Assembly: GCF_006438875.1 (NCBI RefSeq)
Contig: NZ_RCZH01000005.1
Location: 310,001 to 374,000 of the forward strand
Direction: 5' to 3'
From: Flavobacterium pectinovorum
GTDB lineage: Bacteria; Bacteroidota; Bacteroidia; Flavobacteriales; Flavobacteriaceae
Length of the DNA stretch: 64,000 nucleotides
Part shown: positions 1-7,500 of the stretch, piece by piece
How positions within the stretch are numbered: position 1 is the first letter of the stretch
Layout: each line of letters starts with the position of its first letter
Notes under the pieces: model-generated
Seen by the model: only the letters and a program-made list of their open reading frames with translations
The model's database searches: none
Told to the model about the DNA's origin: nothing
Position numbers and translations under genes: made by a program

Positions 1-243
1 GATTTCGATGCTGTATTCTCATTTACGAAACCGTTATAGGTTAAAATTTGAATTATTTTTATCGTATTTGTTAATTTGATTATTATTTTTTAATGTTTGG
101 TGTTAATTAAGAGAATGTAAATTTATCTGTATTTCTTACAAAAGAAATGTTTGCGAAAAAAGTTGAACCGCAGAGTGCGCAAAGTTTTTTTATCTTGGAC
201 TATGTCGAGCCAACACAGTTCACAAGCTTTGTGCAAAAGTTTT

Positions 244-468
244 TACCGCAGAGCGCGCAAAGGTTTTTGCTGTAGATTATAAATAGTAAACACAAAGTTC
301 GCAAAGCTTTATGTTTGTTTCTAACGAAAAGAATGTTTTGAAAAAGTTTTAACCACAGAGTGCACAATGAAAAAATGCAAATTTCGCAAAGCTATTTTTT
401 GATGAAGCTTTGCGAACTTTGCGTTTACTATACGTAATAAAAAAAAACCTTTGCGCGCTCTGCGGTTA
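244..468. repeat. Long imperfect inverted repeat (hairpin) in cassette copy 1
   Basis: Arms at about 244-309 and 405-468 are near-complementary over some 65 bp. The outer part reads ACCGCAGAGCGCGCAAAGG on the left, with its complement CCTTTGCGCGCTCTGCGGT on the right; the inner part pairs AAAGTTCGCAAAGCTT with its complement. More diverged copies of the same words lie at about 167-190 and 353-400. No protein is plausible here. It is a non-coding palindromic repeat lying downstream of the terminator of the neighbouring gene. Confidence 0.7.
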
Positions 469-544
469 AAAATTAAGCACAAAGCAAAAAAAACTTAGCG
501 ACTTAGCGCCTTCGCGGCAAACCTCCCTCAAAAAAGTATAGAGC

Positions 545-582
545 AAAAAAAAACAGCTCAATAACCACAAAGAGCTGTTTTT
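545..582 (-). terminator. Terminator of the first small secreted-protein gene
   Basis: The stem AAACAGCTC / GAGCTGTTT has a 12-nt loop. Read on the minus strand it is followed by a run of T, as for a rho-independent terminator. It sits about 75 bp past the stop codon at 655. Confidence 0.75.
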
Positions 583-654
583 AAAACTATACAGTTTTTA
601 AACTTTACTAACTATCTAACCTCATTCTTATACTTTATGAGAGCATAAAACTTT

Positions 655-1062
655 TTAGCGTACTGCTACGCTTGTATTGTTTGCAGAAACTCCTGCTTTA
701 TAAACTGATGAAACTGCTTTTGATGATAAAACCGAAGTTTCGTCAGTAATAGTAATTTCGTGTCTTACTTTTTTTGCGTTGTCTTCCACTTCTAAGAAAT
801 AAGTTCCGGCTGGAAATTCTTCTAAGCTAAAAGTTCTTAAGATTCCGTCTTTACCAGAAGCAGCTTCAGAATAAAGTACAGTGCCATCTTTGTCATAAAT
901 TGTTAAAGTGGCTTTTTTTACCTGGTTAAGGGCAAACGTAATTAGTTTTCCATTATTATTCTTTAATACGTGAAGATTAAAATCTTCATTTCCGTCAATT
1001 GCATAAGTACTCATTCCGGTGAAAAGTACAGCACATACTAAACTCAATTTTAAATTTTTCAT
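655..1062 (-). CDS. Small secreted beta-sandwich-like protein (copy 1)
   Basis: 135 aa. Residues 1-21 form a signal peptide (MKN, hydrophobic core, then a cut near STYA). The rest is one small domain with alternating beta strands, including LTIYDKDGTVLYSE and FPAGTYFLEVED. That pattern resembles the T9SS type A C-terminal domain and DUF3244-like proteins (lysine and aspartate rich, ending in an xxITITDE strand). No enzyme motif is visible. It is nearly identical to the protein at 1805-2224, so the pair is a recent tandem duplicate. It is probably periplasmic or surface-exposed; the function is unknown. It has its own terminator at 545-582 and is probably monocistronic. Confidence 0.75.
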   Translation of the reverse strand: MKNLKLSLVCAVLFTGMSTYAIDGNEDFNLHVLKNNNGKLITFALNQVKKATLTIYDKDGTVLYSEAASGKDGILRTFSLEEFPAGTYFLEVEDNAKKVRHEITITDETSVLSSKAVSSVYKAGVSANNTSVAVR

Positions 1063-1391
1063 GGTATTTAGTTTTTAAATTAATAGTTCTAATTCTCTGA
1101 TGCTAAATTACTTTAGACTTATATATTTGAGCACAACTCTATTTGCCAATTTCTATGCTGTATTCTCATTTACGAAACCGTTATAGGTTAAAATTTGAAT
1201 TATTTTTATCGTATTTGTTAATTTGGTTATTATTTTTCAACGTTTCGACTGAATTAAGAGAATGTAAATTTATCTGTATTTCTTACAAAAGAAATGTTTG
1301 CGAAAAAAGTTGAACCGCAGAGTGCGCAAAGTTTTTTTATCTTGGACTATGTCGAGCCAACACAAAGTTCACAAGCTTTGTGCAAAAGTTT

Positions 1392-1620
1392 TTACCGCAG
1401 AGCGCGCAAAGGTTTTGCTGTAGATTATAAATAGTAAACACAAAGTTCGCAAAGCTTTATGTTTGTTTCTAACGAAAAGAATGTTTTGAAAAAGTTTTAA
1501 CCGCAGAGTGCACAATGAAAAAATGCAAATTTCGCAAAGCTATTTTTAGATGAAGCTTTGCGAACTTTGCGTTTACTATACGTAATAAAATAAAAAAACC
1601 TTTGCGCGCTCTGCGGTTAA
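1392..1620. repeat. Long imperfect inverted repeat in cassette copy 2
   Basis: This is the second copy of the hairpin at 244-468, with arms at 1392-1457 and 1553-1620. It differs from copy 1 by a few substitutions and small indels, mostly in A/T runs, and the pairing of the arms is kept. Confidence 0.7.
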
Positions 1621-1695
1621 AAATTAAGCACAAAGCAAAAAAAACTTTGCGACTTAGCGCCTTCGCGGCAAACCTCCCCAAAAAAGTATAAAACA

Positions 1696-1732
1696 AAAAA
1701 AAACAGCTCAATAACCACAAAGAGCTGTTTCT
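1696..1732 (-). terminator. Terminator of the second small secreted-protein gene
   Basis: The same AAACAGCTC / GAGCTGTTT stem as at 545-582, followed on the minus strand by a T-rich tail, about 75 bp past the stop at 1805. Confidence 0.75.
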
Positions 1733-1804
1733 AAAACTATACAGTTTTTAAACTTTACTAACTATCTAACCTCATTTTTATACTGTATGCGAGTATAAAC
1801 TTTT

Positions 1805-2224
1805 CTAGCGTACTGCTACGCTTGTATTGTTTGCAGAGAAACCTGCTTTATAAACTGATGAAACTGCTTTTGTTGATAAAACCGAAGTTTCGTCAGTAAT
1901 AGTAATTTCGTGTCTTGCTTTTTTTGCATTGTCTTCAACTTCTAAGAAATAAGTTCCGGCTGGAAATTCTTCTAAGCTAAAAGTTCTTAAGATTCCGTCT
2001 TTTCCTGAAGCTGATTCAGAATATAGTACAGTACCATCTTTATCATAAATGGTCAGGTTTGCTTTTTTAGTCTGATTCATTGCAAACGTGATCATTTTTC
2101 CATTTGCTTTTAATACATGAAGATTAAAGTCATTCTTTCCATTATCATTACCATCAATTGCATAAGTACTCATTCCTGTCAAAAGCACTGCACATACTAA
2201 GCTTAATTTTAAGATCTTTTTCAT
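1805..2224 (-). CDS. Small secreted beta-sandwich-like protein (copy 2)
   Basis: 139 aa paralogue of the protein at 655-1062. It has a signal peptide at residues 1-23 (MKKILK, hydrophobic core, STYA). The mature domain contains LTIYDKDGTVLYSE, FPAGTYFLEVED and the same C-terminal VYKAG...NNTSVAVR. Most differences fall in the N-terminal linker, where this copy has NDNGKNDF instead of NEDF. The likely fold is a small beta sandwich similar to T9SS C-terminal or DUF3244-like domains; the function is unknown. The gene is divergent from the AraC-type regulator at 2674, which makes it a candidate target of that regulator (inference from position only). Confidence 0.75.
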   Translation of the reverse strand: MKKILKLSLVCAVLLTGMSTYAIDGNDNGKNDFNLHVLKANGKMITFAMNQTKKANLTIYDKDGTVLYSESASGKDGILRTFSLEEFPAGTYFLEVEDNAKKARHEITITDETSVLSTKAVSSVYKAGFSANNTSVAVR

Positions 2225-2673
2225 AACTATATTGTTTAAATTTTTACTTCTAATTTTCTGATGCTAAATTACCTCAGTAGTTATTATTTTTTCACAACTG
2301 TATTTTCCTATTTCTATGCTGTATTCTCATTTACGAAAGCGTTATAGGTTAAAATTTGAATTATTTTAGGTGTTTTAGTTAATTCAGTTATTATTATTTA
2401 ACCTTTTCAAATTTATTAACAATTTTTGAATTATCCAATATTCTTACAAAAATTACTATATACTTATAAAATCTTTGATTAAATACGATATATTGAAAAA
2501 ATTAAGGATAAAAATATGGGTCTTGAAAAAATAAAACAGAAATCCCGATTTGACGCTTTGGTTTTTTATCGTTTTTCATGAATAATTCTTATTCACGAAA
2601 CCGATATAGGTTAAATTTTGAGTTATTGTAGGTGTTTTTGTTAAATTTGCTATTATTTTTTAAAGATATTATC
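2225..2673. other. Divergent regulatory region between secreted-protein gene and AraC-type gene
   Basis: 449 bp, A+T rich, with no credible gene. It holds the third copy of the cassette edge motif (about 2311-2403) and the related sequence at about 2590-2665, giving two similar blocks about 280 bp apart in direct orientation. It probably carries both divergent promoters and possible operators for the AraC-type protein. Confidence 0.5.
2617..2649 (+). promoter_or_regulatory. Putative Bacteroidota promoter of the AraC-type gene
   Basis: TAAATTTG at 2642-2649 matches the -7 consensus TAnnTTTG exactly. TTTG at 2617-2620, 21 nt upstream, could be the -33 element. The start codon at 2674 would then have a leader of about 18 nt. 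Confidence 0.5.
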
Positions 2674-3546
2674 ATGAAGACAATCGCCCCAGCTCTTGAA
2701 GTGATATCAAACTCCTACGGAAGTTCTTTTACCTACACGAAACACGCCGAAAAGACCAATAGTAAAGCCCATTTATGGCATTATCATCCGGAGATTGAAT
2801 TGGTTTTTATAAACGGTGGAGCAGGGAAAAGACAAATAGGAAGCCATGTTTCTTATTATACCAACGGTGATTTGATCTTAATAGGTGCTAATTTGCCACA
2901 TTGTGGCTTTACGAACGAACAAACGGGAAACATAAACGAAACCGTTATTCATATTAAACCGGAATTTTTGGGTAATGATTTTTTTATTGCTCCCGAAATG
3001 AAAAAGGTTCAGAACATTCTTAGTCAGGCTAAAGGCGGAATTGCTTTTGGTGGTGAAACTAAAAAACATATTGGCAAGAAAATCGAAATGATGGAAAATC
3101 AGCTTCCGTTTGAACGCTTGCTGACACTTTTGAGTATTTTCGACGAATTGGATTCTTCGCAGGATTATACGGTGCTTAACGCAGATGGTTTTTCACTGGA
3201 ATTGCAAACGCAGGATAGTGATAGAATTAATGTAGTTTTTAATTACGTTAAAGATCACTTTCAGGAATCTATTGCAATAGACGAAGTTTCGAGTCTGGTA
3301 AGTATGACAACGCCTTCTTTTTGTCGTTATTTTAAAAAGATTTCAAACAAAACTTTTACCGAATTTGTAAATGAATATCGCTTGGTACACGCATCAAAAC
3401 TTTTGGCAGAGAAACCAATAAGTATAAATGAAGTTTGCTACGAAAGTGGTTTTAATAATTTCAGTCACTTTAGTAAATCGTTTAAGCAATATACAGGTAA
3501 AAGCGCTTCGCAATACCGTCACGAACATAAGATTATTATTAGCTAA
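2674..3546 (+). CDS. AraC family transcriptional regulator
   Basis: 290 aa from the ATG at 2674. A frame extension to 2632 exists, but it would overlap the predicted promoter and adds only hydrophobic residues, so I prefer the internal start. The N-terminal cupin-like sensor domain (about 20-170) includes HLWHYHPEIELVFINGG and GDLILIGANLPH. The C-terminal double helix-turn-helix (about 190-285) includes ISINEVCYESGFNNFSHFSK and the typical FKQYTGKSASQYR end. This is the layout of AraC-type regulators that sense a small ligand. It lies divergent from the duplicated secreted-protein genes. Ligand and targets are not visible from sequence. Confidence 0.9.
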   Translation: MKTIAPALEVISNSYGSSFTYTKHAEKTNSKAHLWHYHPEIELVFINGGAGKRQIGSHVSYYTNGDLILIGANLPHCGFTNEQTGNINETVIHIKPEFLGNDFFIAPEMKKVQNILSQAKGGIAFGGETKKHIGKKIEMMENQLPFERLLTLLSIFDELDSSQDYTVLNADGFSLELQTQDSDRINVVFNYVKDHFQESIAIDEVSSLVSMTTPSFCRYFKKISNKTFTEFVNEYRLVHASKLLAEKPISINEVCYESGFNNFSHFSKSFKQYTGKSASQYRHEHKIIIS

Positions 3547-3947
3547 GATCATTTGCCCGCGGATTTTACGGGTTAAGCGGATTTTCGCTGGTTTTTTCGC
3601 CACGAATTTCACGAATTTTCGCTAATGCAGTTCGTTATCTTTTTATGAATTTATACGAATAGAATTGGTGAAAATTCGTGAAATTCGTGGCGAAAAAAGA
3701 CATGTACAACATAAATCCTTTTAATCTGTGCAATCTGTGGCAAAAAATATCCAGCATTCAATTAGCGAAAATTTGAGAAATTCGTGGCGAACTTTTTTCT
3801 ACATACAGAAATCTATAAAATCCACATAATCCGTGGCAAAAGAATATCACAAATTCATAATCTAACACCTTAAAAACTGGTCGGATTTTTCATATAATTA
3901 ATTCGAAAAAAGGGTATATTTACAATCCTTAATCGAAAAATAAAAAT
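3547..3947. other. Intergenic repeat region
   Basis: 400 bp without a gene. It holds the perfect inverted repeat at 3592-3698, then related words (AATCTGTGGCAAAAAA, AAATTCGTGGCGAA, ATCCGTGGCAAAAGAA) at about 3721-3845. TATATTTA at 3915-3922 is a near match to a -7 box for the esterase gene. Confidence 0.6.
3592..3698. repeat. Perfect 29-bp inverted repeat
   Basis: Arm 3592-3620 (TTTTTTCGCCACGAATTTCA and onward to ATTTTC) is the exact complement of arm 3670-3698, around a 49-bp loop. The core GAAATTCGTGGCGAAAA recurs in other spacers of this window (about 41977-42215 and 42829-42945). Confidence 0.85.
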
Positions 3948-4817
3948 ATGAAAAACTTTAAAATCTTAGTATTTACGGTTCTTTTGTGCGTATCATCTTT
4001 GAGTTATGCGGCAAAAGTAGATACTTTACAAGTTGCCAGTACAGCTATGGGCAAAACCTATAAAGCCGCTGTTGTATTACCAAATTCGTATACAAAAAGC
4101 AAAGCAGCTTATTCGGTTATGTATCTATTACATGGCGCTTATGGACACTTTAGCGATTGGTTGAAAAACACACCCAATAAAAAACTAGTTCAAAATCTCT
4201 CCGATCAATACAACATTATTATTGTAATGCCCGAAGGCGAAACTTTTAGTTTTTATCTCGATAGTCCCGTAAATAAAGGAAGTCAGTTTGAAACTTTTAT
4301 CACACAGGAAGTTATTCAAAAAGTAGATAAAACATATCGAACCATAAGCAACAGAAGCGGAAGAGTTATTACAGGACTTTCTATGGGTGGTCACGGTGCT
4401 TTGTATTTGTCGGCAAAACATCCTGATTTGTTTTGTGCTGCCGGAAGCATGAGTGGTGCGGTTGATATGAGTGTAATGCTTAATAGGGATTCCTCGGCTC
4501 AGGTGGTGAAATTGATGCAGCCTGTTTTTGGAGATAAAAGCGACAACTCAGAAATGTACGCTCAATATGCGGTTCTGAATATGTTAGATAAAATCAAAGC
4601 CAACAAATTACCATTAATTATAGATTGTGGTGTAGATGATTTTTTAATAGAACCCAACAGAGAATTACACCGAAGATTGGTTTATAACAAAGTAGAGCAC
4701 GATTACACAGAACGTCCGGGAGCACATACCTGGGATTATTGGGAGAATTCATTGCCATATCATATGTTATTTTTTAATAAAATATTGCTTAAAAATCAGG
4801 TAGTTGTGAAGAAATAA
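3948..4817 (+). CDS. Secreted alpha/beta-hydrolase esterase (esterase D / PF00756 type)
   Basis: 289 aa. Signal peptide 1-21 ending SYAA. The body matches the putative esterase family (feruloyl esterase, S-formylglutathione hydrolase and antigen 85-like): VMYLLHGAYGHFSDW near residue 65 (oxyanion loop), the nucleophile elbow GLSMGGHGAL near 145, an Asp in IDCGVDDFLIEPNRELHRRL near 230, and the His in GAHTWDYWENSLPYH near 262. Full catalytic triad and normal family length. Predicted periplasmic or surface hydrolase of acyl or feruloyl esters; substrate unknown. Probably transcribed alone. Confidence 0.88.
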   Translation: MKNFKILVFTVLLCVSSLSYAAKVDTLQVASTAMGKTYKAAVVLPNSYTKSKAAYSVMYLLHGAYGHFSDWLKNTPNKKLVQNLSDQYNIIIVMPEGETFSFYLDSPVNKGSQFETFITQEVIQKVDKTYRTISNRSGRVITGLSMGGHGALYLSAKHPDLFCAAGSMSGAVDMSVMLNRDSSAQVVKLMQPVFGDKSDNSEMYAQYAVLNMLDKIKANKLPLIIDCGVDDFLIEPNRELHRRLVYNKVEHDYTERPGAHTWDYWENSLPYHMLFFNKILLKNQVVVKK

Positions 4818-4918
4818 TAGAAAAATTCAACAAGAACTGGGTAAAATATTTTTTTTGGTTTGATTTTTGGAATATCTTTATATATAAATATTTCTAAAAA
4901 CTAAATACCACAAATATC

Positions 4919-5437
4919 ATGAAAAAGATACTTACACTTTTCGCAGTCATTGGATTAATGGCATTTTCTAGTTGTGAAGGACCAGAAGGACCTCAGGGAC
5001 CTCCGGGATATGATGCTCCAATTGCTTTTGTTTATCAAATGAATAATGTTAACTTTGCTGGACCAGATTTTGCTGTTACTAGCACACCGTCAGGAATGTT
5101 GTCGGGAGATAATGTTTTAGTATATGAGTTAGTTAGCACAACGGGAGGAAACAGCTGGGCATTGTTGCCTCAGATATATTACTTTAATGATGGTACAGAA
5201 ACTGCTCAGTATAACTTTAACTTTTCTAAAAATAGAGTTACGGTTTTTATTGATGGAAGTTTAAGTGATTTATCTCAATTACCAGCTGCTTTTAGATTAG
5301 GGAAAACATTTAGAGTTGTTATTATTCCAGGTGATGATGGAACTACAGGAAAAAAAGTAAAAGCTGATTATTCAGATTATAATGCGGTTATTGCAAAATA
5401 TAATATTGATGATAGTAATGTTAAGGAATTAAATTAA
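4919..5437 (+). CDS. Small lipoprotein with a short collagen-like motif
   Basis: 172 aa. Lipoprotein signal with a lipobox ending FSSC (Cys19). The mature N-terminus is EGPEGPQGPPGYDAP, three Gly-X-Y triplets that recall collagen. A beta-rich domain follows (IAFVYQMNNVNF, then ALLPQIYYFNDGTETAQYNF) with no catalytic motif. Similar Flavobacterium proteins with this Gly-Pro start are known to me only as hypothetical lipoproteins. It ends in a good bidirectional terminator at 5455-5487, which it probably shares with the convergent gene at 5503. Confidence 0.75.
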   Translation: MKKILTLFAVIGLMAFSSCEGPEGPQGPPGYDAPIAFVYQMNNVNFAGPDFAVTSTPSGMLSGDNVLVYELVSTTGGNSWALLPQIYYFNDGTETAQYNFNFSKNRVTVFIDGSLSDLSQLPAAFRLGKTFRVVIIPGDDGTTGKKVKADYSDYNAVIAKYNIDDSNVKELN

Positions 5438-5454
5438 TCATTAGGTTACAAATA

Positions 5455-5487
5455 CAAAAAAAGGAAATCGTAAGATTTCCTTTTTTT
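5455..5487. terminator. Bidirectional terminator
   Basis: The stem AAAAAGGAAATC / GATTTCCTTTTT has a 5-nt loop, with A and T runs on both sides. It sits between convergent genes ending at 5437 (+) and 5503 (-). Confidence 0.85.
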
Positions 5488-5502
5488 ATGACATAATTTT
5501 TA

Positions 5503-7338
5503 TTATTGTTTTATAAATGTAATTAGAGAAATATCTCTATTCTCAATCGCGATAAAGTAAGTGCCATTTGTTAATTGTGAAATATCTACACTAATCAAAT
5601 TTGGATTTACTACTGAAAAATTGTAATTTATTGTATTTCCTGTTATATTGGTAATGGTTACCTTAGATTTTGAAATGTCTGTTGTGCTTTGGATGTTTAA
5701 AACTGATGAAGTAGGGTTAGGGTAAATTTTTATGTATGGTTCATCTGAACTTGCAGTCAGAGATACTTCATTACTGTAACTAGTAACTGTTTTATTGATC
5801 CCATTTGGATTAAAAATTTGGTAGTTGATTTTTGTAATTCTTCTGTAGATATATGAAGATTCGAGAACAAATGCTTGTGTACCTCTTCGTCCACTACCTG
5901 TAATAACTTTTAAAGAAGATAAAGATGGAAGATAGTCTTTTGATATTGCTGCTGGTATATCTGTCCATGCAGAAAGACTTCTTCCTTGGATTTGATTTTG
6001 CCATTGATAGCTTATTCCTAATATGCTGAAATTGTTACCATTCATAGTGCTACTATCAATAGTTGGTGTCGATCCAATTATTGTATTAGGGGCTTCGTAG
6101 TCTGTAAGAGAGATTATTTTTAATATTTGGTCGCAACAAATAGTATTATTATATCCCATAGTTCGAGTCATTATTTTAACTTCATTGCTAATTCTTGAAA
6201 TCCCTTGATACGAGGCAATTCTTCTTACTATGTAATAATTATCCTCTGAATTTGTAATTGTAGGATTGAATCCATACAGGTTCGAAGAATTTTCACTTAT
6301 GATTGGAATCCATATTTTTGAGTCTAAAGTGCTTTCTTTGTTTGTTTTAGTATATTCCCAAGAATAAGTTGCATCCCTAGAAATTTCGTCAGTTCTGTCA
6401 TAAATATGATTCGGATCTTTCAACATATTTAAACTCACATGTGATAAGGTACCTGTAATGTCAACTGATTTTAAACTTGAGAATTCAGCAAAACCATTTG
6501 AATCTATTGTATTGGCATTATTTTGATCTATAGTATTACTCAAGATGGGTGATGGAACAACCGTAATAGTTACCGCATTACTTTTATTAGGGTATTGACC
6601 ACCATAACGATATCCTAGACCTCTTGTAACTGTAAATTTTCCAGTTTCGGTTAGATAGTCAATTTCTAAAGAGCTTGGGCTATTGCTTATAAATCTCACA
6701 CTGTTTAGTCCGTTTGCAGCCCAAGAAGAATTGATACCATAAGGTTCTCCCTGATAAGGATTAAGGTAAGTGGTTCCAGTTATTATTGCCGGTTTGTCGC
6801 CTAATCTAACGGTTTGGTTACAGCATAAAGTATTCGAGATTTTTGTAGGGTTAGGAGCATCGGCAGGAGGATTCAAATTTGTTCCTGTGGTCATTGTAGC
6901 ATTTTTTATCACAGAAAGATAAGCGCTTTTATATGCTATTGCAGATGCGCTATTGCTGCTTTTATATTCGGCATATACAAATCCTCCGGAGGTTTGAAAA
7001 TCTGACCAGTTTAAGTTTATCGTAAAACTTCTCGTGGCAGTTTTTCCTCCGCCAAAAAACAATGTACCGCCATCGCCGCCATTAGCAACATTTGCTCCTA
7101 GCGCGACAGAGTTTATATAATAAACCTTAATAGTTCCCTGATCTCCCACTGCAGCGCCAGCAGGAAATTCTACTTTAACGCCTAACGAAACAGTAGAGTA
7201 AGGAATAGAGGCAAGGTTAATTGGTCCGGCATTCACATTTGATCCGTTTACAGATGTTGGCGTGATAGTAACTTTTTGTGCAAACAAAGTGCTCGCAAAC
7301 AAAAATAGGAAAAGGAGATAGATGTAATTTTTTCTCAT
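5503..7338 (-). CDS. T9SS type A sorting domain protein (paralogue A)
   Basis: 611 aa. Signal peptide 1-20 (ending LFAQ). C-terminal T9SS type A domain from about residue 535: IKIYPNPTSSVLNIQ, then ITNITGNTINYNF and LTNGTYFIAIEN, the standard signal for export by the gliding-associated type IX system. Between them are beta-sandwich-like segments and two cysteine-pair motifs, NTLCCNQTVRLGDKP near 170 and NTICCDQILK near 400. No enzyme motif. It is paralogous over its whole length to the protein at 7501-9363. Likely a secreted or surface-attached adhesin-like protein; the exact role is unknown. Confidence 0.85.
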   Translation of the reverse strand: MRKNYIYLLFLFLFASTLFAQKVTITPTSVNGSNVNAGPINLASIPYSTVSLGVKVEFPAGAAVGDQGTIKVYYINSVALGANVANGGDGGTLFFGGGKTATRSFTINLNWSDFQTSGGFVYAEYKSSNSASAIAYKSAYLSVIKNATMTTGTNLNPPADAPNPTKISNTLCCNQTVRLGDKPAIITGTTYLNPYQGEPYGINSSWAANGLNSVRFISNSPSSLEIDYLTETGKFTVTRGLGYRYGGQYPNKSNAVTITVVPSPILSNTIDQNNANTIDSNGFAEFSSLKSVDITGTLSHVSLNMLKDPNHIYDRTDEISRDATYSWEYTKTNKESTLDSKIWIPIISENSSNLYGFNPTITNSEDNYYIVRRIASYQGISRISNEVKIMTRTMGYNNTICCDQILKIISLTDYEAPNTIIGSTPTIDSSTMNGNNFSILGISYQWQNQIQGRSLSAWTDIPAAISKDYLPSLSSLKVITGSGRRGTQAFVLESSYIYRRITKINYQIFNPNGINKTVTSYSNEVSLTASSDEPYIKIYPNPTSSVLNIQSTTDISKSKVTITNITGNTINYNFSVVNPNLISVDISQLTNGTYFIAIENRDISLITFIKQ

Positions 7339-7447
7339 GATAAATAGTTTTAAGGTTTATAGTATGTTAAATGTATTGTTTAATACATTTTTATCTTACT
7401 GGTAAAAGGTTTAATAATGACATTATAAGGTATTAATAATAAGACAT

Positions 7448-7479
7448 AAAAAAGGAGATCTCCATGATCTCCCTTTTTT
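7448..7479 (-). terminator. Terminator of the paralogue B gene
   Basis: The stem AAAAGGAGATC / GATCTCCCTTTT is followed by a run of T on the minus strand, just past the stop codon of the gene at 7501-9363. Confidence 0.75.
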
Positions 7480-7500
7480 AGCTGATAGAATTTTAATTTT

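Larger units (their letters stand above)
1063..1804. other. Intergenic spacer of the duplicated cassette
   Basis: This spacer holds the upstream region of the first gene (1063-1150), the conserved edge motif, the second long hairpin and the terminator of the second gene. A minus-strand frame that stays open at 1469-1720 only translates the repeat and is not a credible gene. The upstream regions of both copies share a GTTGTG word 23 nt ahead of TAATTTAG on the minus strand, which may be their promoter, although it departs from the TAnnTTTG consensus. Confidence 0.5.
1..2330. repeat. Tandem duplication of a 1.15-kb cassette
   Basis: Two consecutive copies of the same segment, offset by about 1147-1161 bp, each hold the same degenerate 5' part, long hairpin, terminator and small secreted-protein gene. 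The 5' edge motif (starting CTGTATTCTC and running into the CGAAACCGTTATAGG stretch) occurs at 11, 1158 and 2319. A more diverged version at about 2590-2665 forms the promoter region of the AraC-type gene. The left copy begins at the window edge, so more copies could lie to the left. Confidence 0.85.

Noticed and set aside
1469..1720. Open frame of 83 aa on the minus strand
   Set aside because: It only translates the long hairpin repeat of the cassette; the equivalent place in copy 1 is not kept as a frame.
3428..3625. Open frame of 65 aa overlapping the end of the AraC-type gene
   Set aside because: Shadow of the HTH region in another frame, running on into repeat DNA.
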